DNA of 64,000 nt from Pseudomonadota bacterium (GTDB taxonomy: Bacteria > Pseudomonadota > Alphaproteobacteria > Rhizobiales > Xanthobacteraceae), in assembly GCA_023386635.1 (NCBI GenBank), contig JAEWJH010000106.1:33166-97165 (forward strand), in the 5' to 3' direction. Positions within the stretch are counted from its first letter, which is position 1, and each line of letters begins with the position of its first letter. Under the pieces are notes generated by a model. It had not been told where the DNA came from, made no database searches, and was given only the letters and a program-made list of their open reading frames with translations. The translations under genes and the position numbers were made by a program. Of this stretch, positions 22,889-33,487 are shown in pieces.

Positions 22889-23346
22889 TGGGACCGGAAT
22901 TGGTAGTCGCGACCACGCTGGCCTCGGCTGGCCTGCAGGTTGCCGGCGGCATCTCGAAGGCTCGCGGCGAGGCGGCCGGGTATCAATACAAGGAGGCGCA
23001 GGCGCAGCGCCAAGCATTCGCGGCGCGCACCGCGGCCGACCAGACCGACGCGGGCTTGCGCGACGAGTTGTCAGTCACGCTCGGCAACATCGCGGCGATC
23101 CGCGCGGCCGCCGGGGTGGGCGCCGATAGCCCGACCGGCATGGCGATCGAGGATCGCAACGCGACGATCTCAGATCGGCAGCGGCGTATCCGCGTCGGCA
23201 ACTATATGACGCAGGCCGATCAGTCCGATGCGGACGCGCGATATTTCAACTACGCCGCCGGCTCGGCTCTTGAAACGGGCTACCTCAATGCGTTCGGCAC
23301 GGGTCTGAAATCGTTGAGCGGCCTCAGCAGGAGCAAGGCAGCGTAA
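22888..23346 (+). CDS. Internal virion protein, small (T7 gp14-like)
   Basis: A 152-residue helical protein that begins with a hydrophobic stretch (VVATTLASAGLQVAGGISKARGEAAGY) and continues as a long coiled coil (EAQAQRQAFAARTAADQTDAG), with TLGNIAAIRAAAGVGADSPTGMAIEDRN in the middle. This is the profile of the small ejection protein that enters the outer membrane at infection. It shares single bases with the stop and start of its neighbours. Confidence 0.75.
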   Translation: MGPELVVATTLASAGLQVAGGISKARGEAAGYQYKEAQAQRQAFAARTAADQTDAGLRDELSVTLGNIAAIRAAAGVGADSPTGMAIEDRNATISDRQRRIRVGNYMTQADQSDADARYFNYAAGSALETGYLNAFGTGLKSLSGLSRSKAA

Positions 23347-26300
23347 TGGTCGATCTCCCCCAGGTCCCCCGACGGCTTGTCACCACCGAGGCCGCAAAGT
23401 CCTCGGTGAGCGCGGCGGACATCGCCGCGCCTTACAAATCGCTCGGCAATGCGCTCGACAACCTCGGCGAGGGGTTGGAGGACGTGTCGGTGGTCGTGGC
23501 CGAGAAAGCGGCGCAAACGGCAGTGACGCGCGACGCTGACGGTAATCTGCAGGTCGAACAACTGCCTCCGATGATGGGGAAGGCCGGCGCCGCCTATAAC
23601 CGCATCGCCAAACAGGGCTACCTCGCGCAGCTAGAGAACGAGGCGGCGACGCAGATCACGAAGGCGCGCGCGGATTACGAAGGCCGACCGGAAGAATTCA
23701 AGTCGTGGTCCGACAAATATCTCGGCGAATTGGTCAGCAAGCAGCCCGACGAGACGCTGCAAAATGCCGTGCGGCTTTCCGTCAGTCGCAGCCTGACGCA
23801 AACCTATGACGGCCTGATCTCGCAGCGGGCCCGGCTCGATCTCGCCCGCGACAATGCGGCCGTCGATGCGAAGATCCTGACGCTCTCCGACGATCTTGAG
23901 GTTCTGGCGCGAAAAGGCGGCACCGGCACGCCGCAATTCATCCAGTCGGCGAAGGATTTCGAGCATCTGCTCGACGAGAAGGTGAAGAATCCGCTGCTCG
24001 CTTTCCCGAAGGAGAAGGCGGATCGGCTGCGCGAGGAAGTCTATACCCGCGCGGAAGGCGGCGCGATCATCGATCGTGTCGAGACGATCTATCGCGAGCA
24101 GGGGTTCGAGGCGGCGCGGACGCATCTGCGCGAGGCCGTTGCCGGGCTCGACGCCAAGCTGAAATCGGCCAGCAAGATCGAGCGGCAGGGCTTGGCCTGG
24201 CTGCGGTCGGAGGAGGCTGGCTTCCGTGGTGAGCGCGATGCCATCTCGCGCGAATGGTCGGCGGCGCGCGGGCAGGCCGACACGCTGCCGCGCGACACGC
24301 TGCTCGACATGCAGGAGCGCGCGCGCGCCGTTGGCAATGTGCGCGTGGATCAGGACATCGCGGTTCGGCTGGCGGCACTTGATACAGTGTCGGCACTGCG
24401 TGGTCTGCCGGCGGCGGACCGTGCGAACATCGCCATCACCGGCAAGGTCAATCTGCCGCTGGTCGATCGCATCGTCGGGGCGGAGAGCGGTGCCAACCCC
24501 TCGGCGGTCAACCCAAACTCCAGCGCCGCCGGCGTGGGTCAGTTCATCAATTCGACATGGCTCTCGGTCATCAAAAAGTATCGGCCGGACATCGCCGCCG
24601 GCCACTCCGATAGCCAACTCCTCGCGCTGCGAACCTCGAAAACGCCGGAAGCGGTCGCGCTCAATCGCGAGATGGTCGGCCGGTATGCAGAGGACAACGG
24701 CCGGTCGCTGCAGGCTGCCGGCGTGCCAGTGAACGACGCGACGCTCTATCTCGCGCATTTCCTCGGCCCGGGCGACGCGGCCAAGGTGGCGAAGGCTGAC
24801 GCAGCGCAGCCGGTGGCTGGTCTCGTCAACAGCGCGTCGCTCGCCGCGAACCGCGAGGTGTTCTCCAAGAACCCGACCGCCGGCGATCTTGTCGCGTGGG
24901 CCGGCCGCAAGGTCGGCGTCGGTGAGGCCGATCTGACGAAATCCCGCGAGGGACTGGTCGCGCTCGGCATGCTCAAGCGCGAGATCGCCAAGGACATCGG
25001 CGACCGCATCACCGGCCTGCAGAACGCGGTGGCGAAGCAGGAAATACCCGATGCGGCGGAAGCCGAGGCGCTGCTCGTGCAGGTGCATGCGGTCGGAACA
25101 CCCGAGCAGCAGAAGAAGGTCGCCGAACTCGCCGCCATCTCGTCGATTGGCGCTGATTTCAACAAGATGCCCGCCGATAAGCGCGCGGCACTGGTGTCTG
25201 CAATGGCGGAGAAGGGCCGTAAAGGCGCGTCGGGCTTCGAGCGCAACCTCTCAGCGGCCCTGCAGAAAGCCGACGGTGCGATCAACACGGCCTACAACAA
25301 CGATCCTTATGGTGCGGCCTATCGCTATGCCGACGTGACGCCGCTGGCGCCGGTGGACTGGAGCAATCCCGGCACCGCCGCAGCCACGATCAAGGCGAAG
25401 GTAGCGCAGCAGAACGCGATCCGGGCCGATCAGAACATGGGCCCGTTCTCCGCGTTGCGCCCGGCGGAGGCTGACGCGCTCAAGACGACGCTGACGCAGG
25501 CCGATCCGCAGGTAGCGGCGGCGGCGCTCGGCACGTTGCAACAGACGCTCCCGGCCGACGTGTATCGCGTCACCATGGCCGACAAGACCGTTCGCGAAGG
25601 TCTCGACGGGATGGTGCGGTCCTATGACCCGGTTCGGCTCAACGCGGCGATGACGACACTCGATCAGCTTTACCGCGCCGATCCGGTCGGGTTTGCGCAT
25701 AACTTCGGCGCCGAAACGTTCGGCCGCTTGCAGACATGGCAGGCGCGCAAGGATTCGCTGACACCGCAGCAGATGTCGGAATACTTCGCGCGCGCCGACG
25801 ACCCCGCGCAGAAAACGGCGCGGAAAGCGTTGCTCGACGATGCCGACGAAAAGCTCAAGAAGGTCACGCCCGGCGATGTGGCGCTGGCGCTGGGCGGCTC
25901 ATGGTCGATCACGCCGGCATTCGTGTCGCAGGGCTTGACCCACAGCGATCCCGCGCCGCCGTCCGATCCGGTGCAGGCGGAGACGCTGGCAGCGGAATGG
26001 AAGTCGCTCGTCCGCGAACGCTATGTCGACACCGGCAATATCGACACGGCGAAGCAGCAGGCCGGCGAGCGCATCAAGACTGTGTGGGGCCCATCTGACA
26101 TCAACGGCAACGCGCTGATGAAGTATCCCCCGGAGCGGTACTATCCGCAGGTGGACGGCTCGCACGGCTGGATGGAAAAGGATATCGAGGCATCGATTGA
26201 GAAGATCGTCGGTAAGCCCCGATATGATCAGCCGCTGGCGGCTGATGGGATCAAGGGTGGCACCCCGATCTATGGCGCGGAAAAATGGTCATACAAAATC

Positions 26301-26534
26301 ATGTCCGATCAGCAGACCGAGGCCGATGTGAAGGCGGGTCGGGCGCCTGGCTACGTCGTGATTGTCACCGATCGCGCAACGGGCAAAGCGGACGTGCCGA
26401 CCGGAAGCGACGGGGCACCGCTGCGTTACCGGTTCGACCCAGCAGCGGCGCAGACCGAGGCGCGCGAGACGTTCAATGCCAAGCGGCAGGGCCTGAATGA
26501 TCTACTGCCGTTCCAGCCGACCCAGCCGTTCTAG
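23346..26534 (+). CDS. Internal virion protein with lytic transglycosylase domain
   Basis: A 1062-residue ejection protein. Residues about 368-490 are a lysozyme-like SLT domain: the catalytic glutamate is in VGAESGANPSAVNP (about residue 380), followed by AAGVGQFINSTWL and NDATLYLAHFLGPGDA. The flanks are Ala-rich helices, as in T7 gp15/gp16-type proteins that form the trans-envelope channel. The domain would open a hole in peptidoglycan for DNA entry. Unlike T7, where the domain is at the N-terminus of gp16, here it is central and in the smaller of the two large ejection proteins. Confidence 0.8.
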   Translation: MVDLPQVPRRLVTTEAAKSSVSAADIAAPYKSLGNALDNLGEGLEDVSVVVAEKAAQTAVTRDADGNLQVEQLPPMMGKAGAAYNRIAKQGYLAQLENEAATQITKARADYEGRPEEFKSWSDKYLGELVSKQPDETLQNAVRLSVSRSLTQTYDGLISQRARLDLARDNAAVDAKILTLSDDLEVLARKGGTGTPQFIQSAKDFEHLLDEKVKNPLLAFPKEKADRLREEVYTRAEGGAIIDRVETIYREQGFEAARTHLREAVAGLDAKLKSASKIERQGLAWLRSEEAGFRGERDAISREWSAARGQADTLPRDTLLDMQERARAVGNVRVDQDIAVRLAALDTVSALRGLPAADRANIAITGKVNLPLVDRIVGAESGANPSAVNPNSSAAGVGQFINSTWLSVIKKYRPDIAAGHSDSQLLALRTSKTPEAVALNREMVGRYAEDNGRSLQAAGVPVNDATLYLAHFLGPGDAAKVAKADAAQPVAGLVNSASLAANREVFSKNPTAGDLVAWAGRKVGVGEADLTKSREGLVALGMLKREIAKDIGDRITGLQNAVAKQEIPDAAEAEALLVQVHAVGTPEQQKKVAELAAISSIGADFNKMPADKRAALVSAMAEKGRKGASGFERNLSAALQKADGAINTAYNNDPYGAAYRYADVTPLAPVDWSNPGTAAATIKAKVAQQNAIRADQNMGPFSALRPAEADALKTTLTQADPQVAAAALGTLQQTLPADVYRVTMADKTVREGLDGMVRSYDPVRLNAAMTTLDQLYRADPVGFAHNFGAETFGRLQTWQARKDSLTPQQMSEYFARADDPAQKTARKALLDDADEKLKKVTPGDVALALGGSWSITPAFVSQGLTHSDPAPPSDPVQAETLAAEWKSLVRERYVDTGNIDTAKQQAGERIKTVWGPSDINGNALMKYPPERYYPQVDGSHGWMEKDIEASIEKIVGKPRYDQPLAADGIKGGTPIYGAEKWSYKIMSDQQTEADVKAGRAPGYVVIVTDRATGKADVPTGSDGAPLRYRFDPAAAQTEARETFNAKRQGLNDLLPFQPTQPF

Positions 26535-26543
26535 TGCGTTGCG
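26534..26543 (+). promoter_or_regulatory. Late-region motif GTGCGTTGCG, copy 5
   Basis: Exact 10-mer that starts directly at the TAG stop of the previous gene's end and lies 30 bases before the next start codon, in a 39-base gap. Followed by GGTG. Confidence 0.6.
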
Positions 26544-26573
26544 GGTGAACGGGCCCGATCGCACCGTCCGGTC

Positions 26574-29500
26574 ATGCCGTTTGAACCCGCACCGCAGCAG
26601 CCCGCGCTGCGCCCGAACGTGGCCGGCGACCTGCCGCTGCCGCCTGATACGTCGCCTGATACTGTGGTCGCCGCCGCGTTTCGGCAGGACAACACGGTGG
26701 TGTCGGTCCTGAACGCTGCACGCAACAGCGGCCCGCTCCAGCCCGATCCGAATCACAATCCGCTCGATGTGATCCGCGGCACGCCTTATGAGGGCGGCCA
26801 TCTCGACCGCTTTATCGGCTCACGCTCGGAGGGTGAGACGCGCTCGATCATGGGCGCGATCGACCGGGAGGAGGCCGACAAGCGCACGCTTGCTGCCGCC
26901 GGTCTCGGCGGCTCCATGCTCGAAATGCTCGCTGGCACGCTCGATCCCACCATCGCCTTGCCTGCCGGCGCCGTGGTGAAGGCGGGAAGGGGAGGCTACG
27001 CCATCGGCCGGTCGGCGCTCGCCGTCGGCGCCGCTGCCGCTGGGCAGGCCGCGGTGCAGGAGGGCATCCTGCAGGCGACGCAGGAGACGCGGACGCTCGG
27101 CGAAAGCGCCATGGCGATCGGCACCGCGACGCTGCTCGGCTCGTTGCTCGGCGCCGGTGCCGCGCGGCTGTTGTCGACGGCAGACCGCAAGGTGCTGTCG
27201 CAGGCGCTGGACCGCGAACGCACCCGCATCGATGAGCATGCGCAAGGCCGCGCACCGGAAGCCCCGGAGGGCGCCGTAGCCTCTCGGGCGGCCAACGAGA
27301 ACGCGGCTGGCTCGGCAGTTGCCGCCTCGGCTGGCGCTGCCGCTTCGGATGCGCGGCGGCTGGAGCTAGAGCCGTTCGGCCTCGATAGCGTGCCGGTGGT
27401 GCGTGAAGGTCTCGACCGTATGGATCCGATGATGCGCCTGTTTCGGTCGGAGAGCACGGTGGCGCGCCGCACCGCCGCCGATCTGGCTGAGACGCCGCTG
27501 ATGTTCCGCGAGAACCGTGAGGGCATCGCGACGGTGCAGGGCGCCACGCTCGAGCGTGAGGCGCGGCTGGCGATCAACTCGGCGCGCGTGAACGTCGCGG
27601 ACGAGATGGACCGGCTGTTCTCCGAATACCGTTTCGGTGCTCCGGACGTGACCATGCCGCGGATGCGTGCGCAGTTCGAGCGGGTCATGGGCCGCGATGG
27701 CGAATACATGACATTCGCGGACTTCAAGCGCGAGGTTTCCCGGGCACTGCAGGAGGGCGACCGCCACGACATTCCGCAGGTGCAGCAGGCGGCGCAGTAT
27801 GTCCGCAACACGGTGTTCAACCCGTGGCGCGATCGCGCGATCAAGGCCGGGTTGCTGCCCGAAGATGTCGGCGTCAAAACTGCCGAAAGCTATTTCCAGC
27901 GGGTCTACGACAAGACGAAGATTTCGGCGCGCCGGCCAGAGTTCGTCGACCGCATCACCGACTGGCTGCGGTCCGATCAGGATACGAAGCGCGTGGCGCG
28001 GGACCGCATCAGTGGCCTTGCCGACATGCACAGGCAATGGGACGAGCGGACGCGGACGTGGGAAGCGCGGCTTGAGCGTCTGAGCGCGTCGCAACAGAAG
28101 GTCGCGGCGCGGCTTGATGAGCGCGCCATGGAAGTGGCCCGCGCCGAGAAGCGCGCCGGCGTGCTGGAAGATCGCGCGACCACCATTGCCGAGGAGTTGT
28201 CGGAAATCAGCGACTTCATCCGCGCCATGCGCGAGGAGGTTCGCGATCCGGCGATGCTGACGCGGCTCGATGCGATGGAGCAGGAAGCGGCCGCTTTGCG
28301 CAAAGCCGAGCGTCCCGTCACCGAACGTTCGCTCGACAAGCTGGAAAAGGAGGAACTCGGCTCGATCCTGACCGGCCAGGTGCGCATGGCGGCGGAAATG
28401 GTCACCGGGCGGCGGTCCTATCCAAAGGCGCCGTCATTCGTCTCCTGGCTGGTGGCAAACGGCGGCATCAAGGACAATCGCGGCGACCTTGCTGCGATCA
28501 TGGGCGGCAATCGAGCGCGCCCCGGCCTCCTGAACAACAAGACCGGCAACACGCTCGACGAGATTGCCGAGAAGATCGGCGAGGAGGCGCGCGGGCATTT
28601 CCCGGCGCGCGACGAGCCGGGCGGCGGGTTGCCGTCGCATCAGCAAGTGCTGACGTGGATCGACGATGCACTGCGCGGCCGGCAGCCTGATTGGTGGATC
28701 GCCAGCCGCTCGACCGACGACAAGGAGAAAATCGCGGCCGGGCAGTTCGCCGCGGCGCTGGAGGAGACGCTGGCGCGCGCCGGCGTCGAGGTGAAGAATG
28801 TTCGCGATGTCGCCAAGGTGTTCCGCGACGAGCGGGTCGGAAATAGCAGCGTAACGCTGGAGGATTTGGACCGGATCGCGGCAGAAATGGAGGCCGCCGG
28901 CGAAAGCGTGCCGATCTCGATCCGGCGCAAAGCGGTGCAGGATGAAATCGACGTCGAACGAGGGACAATTTCTGAGTTGCGCGGCCTGATCGGCAAGGCG
29001 ATTGCCGCGCGGGACGCTCGCCAACGCCGACTGCGGACGGCAGAGGCGCGCGGTAGCGAGGCGGCGCTGGCGGAACGGTCGAACCGCGGCCGGCTCGGCG
29101 TGCTGCAGGACAGGCTCGATCGTGGCGAGGCGCGCCGCGACCTGATGGCCGACGCAATCGAGATGGCATCCCGCATGCGCGACGATATGCGAGCCAAGAT
29201 CGAGACCGAAATCGGCTCATGGGAAGGCAAGTCGGCCGCAGAGGCTAAGTCCGCCATCAAGGCACGCGAGAAATACGCCACGGAAACGGGTCGCGCCCCG
29301 GATGCTCCGCGTCTGACCAGCGCCGATAGCGCCGTCGACCGCGCGGTGAAACGCCTGCTGAAATCCGACCGCGATCTCGACGACGAGACGCTGCGCGGCC
29401 GCGCGCACGAGATTGTCGACCGCATCCTGTCGTCGCCGGATGGCCGGTTGCCCTATGACGTCGCCGCCGGCGGGCCGCGTACCGGCGTCCCGACGGGCGA

Positions 29501-31070
29501 GGAGGCGCGAGGACCGCTCAATAAGCGCGAATTTATGATACCCGACGCGGCGATCCGCGATTTCTTGGAACAGGACGTGGAGAAGGTGATCGCGCTGCAC
29601 ATGCGCACCATGGCGCCGGACGTGCTGCTCGCCGAGCGGTTCGGCGATACCGACCTGTCGATGCCGATGCGGTCGATCAACGAGGATTACGCCGCACGGA
29701 TCGACGCCGCGAAGTCCGAGAAGGAGCGGACGCGGCTGGAGAAGGAACGCCAGCGCGTGATCGGTGACCTGGCAGCGGTTCGCGACCGCATCCGTGGGGT
29801 CTATGGCTATTCCCCCGACCAGTTCATGCGCTCGGCGGCGCGGATCGCCGGCGTGATGAAGAATTACAACGTCATCTCGAACATGGGCTCGGCGGTGGTG
29901 TCATCGCTGTCCGACATGGCGGGGCCGATCTTCCGCAACGGGCTGATGACAACCTTCCGCGACGGCTGGATGCCGTTCTTCCATGCGCTCACCGGCGATG
30001 GCGAGGCATGGAAGGCCGCCAAGCGGCAGTACCGCGCCATGGGCATCGTGACCGAAACAGCGATCGCCTCCCGCGCGCACGCGCTGGACGACATCACCGA
30101 CCTTTACCGACCGGAAAGCCGGCTCGAACGGACGCTGCAATGGGGTGCCGACAAGTTCCAGTTGATGAATCTGCTTGCGCCATGGACCGATTGGGGCAAA
30201 ACGACCGCATCGGCCATTGCCGGCGCGGAAATCCTGCGCGCGGCGGAAGCCGTGGTGAACAACACGGCGACCGCGCGACAGATCACGAACCTTGCCGCGT
30301 CGGGTGTCGATCGCAACATGGCCTCGCGCATCTGGCGGCAGTTCGACCCGGCCGGCGATATCAAGGCCGGCGCAATCCAGGATGGCGTCTATCTGCCGAA
30401 CACCGGGGATTGGCGGGATGCCGGCGCACGACAGGCTTTCGAGGGCGCGGTCGGGCGCGAGGCCGACATCGCCATCATCACGCCGGGCCAAGAAAAGCCG
30501 CTCTGGATGAGCCAGCCGGTGGTCGGGGTCCTGGGCCAGTTCAAGAGCTTCACGGCAGCGTCCACGCAGCGCGTGCTGATCGCAAACCTCCAACGCCGGG
30601 ATGCGGCCGCGCTCCAGGGCCTGATCTTCTCGCTCGGTCTTGGGATGATGTCCTACCGGCTCAACGCGCTGTTCTCGGCGCAGAAGGTGTCCGACCGGCC
30701 GCAGGATTGGGTCAAAGAGGGCATCTCCCGGTCCGGCATGCTCGGCTGGCTGGAAGAGGGCAATGCGCTGGCCTCGAAGATGAGCCGGGGCGGCGTCGAC
30801 ATCTACCGCATGATCGGCGCCGACAAGCCTCTGTCTCGCTACGCCTCGCGGTCGGTGCTCGACCAGCTTCTCGGCCCGACTGCCGGCAAGATCGAAGCCC
30901 TGTCCAAGGTCACGGGCGCGGCCGCGTCTCGAGACTGGTCGGAAAGCGATACCCATGCGCTGCGGCGGCTGATGGCTTTCCAGAACCTGTTCTACGTGCG
31001 CGGCCTGCTCGACCAGGTGGAACGCGGTGCGAACGGCGCGCTTGGCATCGAAATGAAGGCGAAGCCGTAG
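26574..31070 (+). CDS. Large internal virion (ejection) protein
   Basis: At 1498 residues the longest protein in the window. It starts with Pro-rich residues, then Gly/Ala-rich hydrophobic stretches (about residues 120-200, LEMLAGTLDPTIALPAGAVVKAG onward) that may insert into the inner membrane. Long coiled coils cover about residues 480-590 and 780-900. The C-terminal third contains GYSPDQFMRSAARIAGVMKNYNVISNMGSAVVSSLSDM and a helical end. This layout matches the giant ejection proteins (gp16 class) of BPP-1-like and related podoviruses, which lead the DNA into the cytoplasm. No enzymatic motif is visible. Confidence 0.75.
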   Translation: MPFEPAPQQPALRPNVAGDLPLPPDTSPDTVVAAAFRQDNTVVSVLNAARNSGPLQPDPNHNPLDVIRGTPYEGGHLDRFIGSRSEGETRSIMGAIDREEADKRTLAAAGLGGSMLEMLAGTLDPTIALPAGAVVKAGRGGYAIGRSALAVGAAAAGQAAVQEGILQATQETRTLGESAMAIGTATLLGSLLGAGAARLLSTADRKVLSQALDRERTRIDEHAQGRAPEAPEGAVASRAANENAAGSAVAASAGAAASDARRLELEPFGLDSVPVVREGLDRMDPMMRLFRSESTVARRTAADLAETPLMFRENREGIATVQGATLEREARLAINSARVNVADEMDRLFSEYRFGAPDVTMPRMRAQFERVMGRDGEYMTFADFKREVSRALQEGDRHDIPQVQQAAQYVRNTVFNPWRDRAIKAGLLPEDVGVKTAESYFQRVYDKTKISARRPEFVDRITDWLRSDQDTKRVARDRISGLADMHRQWDERTRTWEARLERLSASQQKVAARLDERAMEVARAEKRAGVLEDRATTIAEELSEISDFIRAMREEVRDPAMLTRLDAMEQEAAALRKAERPVTERSLDKLEKEELGSILTGQVRMAAEMVTGRRSYPKAPSFVSWLVANGGIKDNRGDLAAIMGGNRARPGLLNNKTGNTLDEIAEKIGEEARGHFPARDEPGGGLPSHQQVLTWIDDALRGRQPDWWIASRSTDDKEKIAAGQFAAALEETLARAGVEVKNVRDVAKVFRDERVGNSSVTLEDLDRIAAEMEAAGESVPISIRRKAVQDEIDVERGTISELRGLIGKAIAARDARQRRLRTAEARGSEAALAERSNRGRLGVLQDRLDRGEARRDLMADAIEMASRMRDDMRAKIETEIGSWEGKSAAEAKSAIKAREKYATETGRAPDAPRLTSADSAVDRAVKRLLKSDRDLDDETLRGRAHEIVDRILSSPDGRLPYDVAAGGPRTGVPTGEEARGPLNKREFMIPDAAIRDFLEQDVEKVIALHMRTMAPDVLLAERFGDTDLSMPMRSINEDYAARIDAAKSEKERTRLEKERQRVIGDLAAVRDRIRGVYGYSPDQFMRSAARIAGVMKNYNVISNMGSAVVSSLSDMAGPIFRNGLMTTFRDGWMPFFHALTGDGEAWKAAKRQYRAMGIVTETAIASRAHALDDITDLYRPESRLERTLQWGADKFQLMNLLAPWTDWGKTTASAIAGAEILRAAEAVVNNTATARQITNLAASGVDRNMASRIWRQFDPAGDIKAGAIQDGVYLPNTGDWRDAGARQAFEGAVGREADIAIITPGQEKPLWMSQPVVGVLGQFKSFTAASTQRVLIANLQRRDAAALQGLIFSLGLGMMSYRLNALFSAQKVSDRPQDWVKEGISRSGMLGWLEEGNALASKMSRGGVDIYRMIGADKPLSRYASRSVLDQLLGPTAGKIEALSKVTGAAASRDWSESDTHALRRLMAFQNLFYVRGLLDQVERGANGALGIEMKAKP

Positions 31071-31073
31071 CCG

Positions 31074-31083
31074 GTGCGTTGCG
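31074..31083 (+). promoter_or_regulatory. Late-region motif GTGCGTTGCG, copy 6
   Basis: Exact 10-mer immediately after the stop of the ejection protein gene and 30 bases before the tail fibre ATG at 31114. Followed by ACGT. Confidence 0.6.
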
Positions 31084-31113
31084 ACGTCGGTGCCTGCGGT
31101 CATCCTCGATGGC

Positions 31114-33477
31114 ATGACAACGGTTCCGACCCTTCCTGATCTTGAGCGCCGAACCACCTATGCGCCGGTGGGGTCAGCCGGTCCGTTCGATGTCGATTTC
31201 GATATCTGGGGGGATGGCACAGATTATGACGCCTGGGTCCGCGTTTTCCTCGACGGTCTGGAATTACTTCCGGGTGTCGATTGGACGATGGACTCGCCGA
31301 CCGGCACCTTCAGCACCATGGCCCGGCCGATCACCGATGCGCGGGTCACGCTGACCAGTCCGCGGACGGGCGATCTTGCGATCTTCGGGCAGATGCGGCC
31401 GCGCCGCACGTCGCAGCTCACAGAAGGGCGCGGCGTCTCGGCGAACGACTTCAATCTGCTGGCGACGCGCTTGATGGCGTCGAACCGCGAGACTTACGAT
31501 CGGCTTGGACGGCTTGAGGATCAGGTTGCGACGCAGATCGCCGACCCCACCATTGCGCCGAATGCTGTTCGGGTCGATGTTGTACAGACCTTCACCGACG
31601 AGCAACAGTCTCGCGCTCTTGCCAACCTGCGAGCAGGCGATGCGGTATGGCTAGGCCTCCACACATTCGCTCAGACGATTAGCACCGATGGCGATCTGAG
31701 GCTTGGGCGCACCGATCAAGGGTTCGGTTACATCTCGAGGCCCGACGTCGTCGGTAAACGCAACATCGCTTTCGCCGTTGACGGCGGCGGGCAACTCGAC
31801 AGCATTTTAATGCTTGCGCAGGCTGTAAATCTGCCCGGCGCGCTGAATATCGGTGAGCCCGAAAACGTTCGCGCGCAACCATTGTTGTCGGTTTCGACTT
31901 CCGGAACGAATTCGACCGATGCCGCAATGTCATCGGTTCGCTTTGTCTTGAATGAGCATTTTCCGAGCTTCGATCCGAACGGCTCGCACAAAGAATATTT
32001 CACCATCCTTGGCGGTAAAAACGATCCAAGCGCTGGAGCGGCAACTTCCGGCAGCCACGATTTGTTTGCGGCGGCATATTTCGGAGCAGGTGGCACTTAC
32101 GCGGATTTTTTCACCGCGAGCACGTTCGTGATGTCGCCGTTCTACGGGTGGGACAGTGTGCCTGCATACAACACCCACGGGCGGTTTTTCGCGACCGGCG
32201 GCTATACATTCATTCGGTCGGGCCTGTCCGCCGAGGAAGCGACTACCGCAGAGTTTGATTTGACCACGCTCTCGGATATTTCGGGCGATCGCCATGGCGT
32301 CCGCATCGTGGATATCAATAGCACGGGCAACAATCCGACCGCTGCTACTGGTCTATCGATCGTCAATGCCGGCGGTATCGGCTGGAACCACGCTATTTAC
32401 TTCGGTGATCTTATCGCCGACGGTCGTCTTCCGGTTAAAACCGGCGGAACGCTGATCGGGGCCACGGCGGGAAATGCTCTCTATGGCATCGATTTCAGCG
32501 CCGTAAGTTTTGACGCGGGCGGCGGTCCGGTGCGGCTCGATCGCAATCAGTATATCCGTAGCCGACCATATAACCATGTCGGCAACGATTTCAGCGTCAT
32601 CGGCGTGCGCGATGACAACGCCGGTATACTGTTCGAGGATGGTGTCGTAGGTGGAATTTTCGCCGGCGCTGGCATCTCGCCGGCAGGCGCCTATTCGCTC
32701 GGCGGCGCACTTAATCCCTGGTCCGCCGCACATTCGAAATTGCTCTATCTATACGGATCGACCAGCGGATCGCTGCAGGTGAAAACACCTGCGGTCGTGG
32801 GCACAAGAACTCTTGTTCTTCCGGCGCAGGATATTGATTTTAGCGCCCTCGGCGGCAGCGGGCATGTGCTTCGGCAAACAACCGTTGGCGGCGCGATTTT
32901 CAGCGGCAAGCTGCCGGCCTCGGACCTGTCCAACGGTGTAACCGGCTCGGGTAAGGTTGTTCTCGATACCGGGTTTGACCTCGTGTCGGGAACGTTCAAT
33001 GGCGCCGCTATCACCGATCATTACACAACAGCAAGCCTTGGCCAGCTTCCGGGCACTATGTCGAACGACGCCGCGAGTGCCGGGAAGATTGGTCAGATTG
33101 TCTCATCACAGGTGGCGATTGGCTCTGCCGTTACTTTGGCGAACGGTACTCCCGCAAATGTCACCTCCATCTCGTTGCCAGCAGGCGATTGGGATGTGTG
33201 GGCCGTGGTGATGTTTGGCGGAACTTCGACCAATACTACGGCTCTCGCCGCAAGCATCAACGCCACATCGGCCACAATTGACGATAGCAATCCTGAGCGG
33301 ACGAACTATTTCCCGGCGCAAGGCTCACCGTTCTCTTATTCTTATCCGACACTACCGATTTCGCCCAGTCGCGTTAGCATCGCGGCGACGACAACGATGT
33401 ATCTCGTCGCGCGAGGCGGCTTTAGCGGTGGGACGTGCGTCGCCTGGGGAACTCTGATCGCTCGCCGGCGGCGATGA
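31114..33477 (+). CDS. Tail fibre protein
   Basis: A 787-residue fibre. The N-terminal 150 residues (TTYAPVGSAGPFDVDFDIWGDGTDYDAWVRVFLDG and RRTSQLTEGRGVSANDFNLLATRLMASNRETYDRL) match the T7 gp17-type anchor that docks to the tail. The remainder is a Gly/Ser/Asn-rich beta fibre with no chaperone domain visible, ending in a putative receptor-binding tip. I start at the ATG at 31114; a GTG at 31090 would add 8 residues. Base composition falls toward the 3' end, as expected for a host-range module exchanged between phages. Confidence 0.8.
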   Translation: MTTVPTLPDLERRTTYAPVGSAGPFDVDFDIWGDGTDYDAWVRVFLDGLELLPGVDWTMDSPTGTFSTMARPITDARVTLTSPRTGDLAIFGQMRPRRTSQLTEGRGVSANDFNLLATRLMASNRETYDRLGRLEDQVATQIADPTIAPNAVRVDVVQTFTDEQQSRALANLRAGDAVWLGLHTFAQTISTDGDLRLGRTDQGFGYISRPDVVGKRNIAFAVDGGGQLDSILMLAQAVNLPGALNIGEPENVRAQPLLSVSTSGTNSTDAAMSSVRFVLNEHFPSFDPNGSHKEYFTILGGKNDPSAGAATSGSHDLFAAAYFGAGGTYADFFTASTFVMSPFYGWDSVPAYNTHGRFFATGGYTFIRSGLSAEEATTAEFDLTTLSDISGDRHGVRIVDINSTGNNPTAATGLSIVNAGGIGWNHAIYFGDLIADGRLPVKTGGTLIGATAGNALYGIDFSAVSFDAGGGPVRLDRNQYIRSRPYNHVGNDFSVIGVRDDNAGILFEDGVVGGIFAGAGISPAGAYSLGGALNPWSAAHSKLLYLYGSTSGSLQVKTPAVVGTRTLVLPAQDIDFSALGGSGHVLRQTTVGGAIFSGKLPASDLSNGVTGSGKVVLDTGFDLVSGTFNGAAITDHYTTASLGQLPGTMSNDAASAGKIGQIVSSQVAIGSAVTLANGTPANVTSISLPAGDWDVWAVVMFGGTSTNTTALAASINATSATIDDSNPERTNYFPAQGSPFSYSYPTLPISPSRVSIAATTTMYLVARGGFSGGTCVAWGTLIARRRR

Positions 33478-33487
33478 TTCAAAGAGG

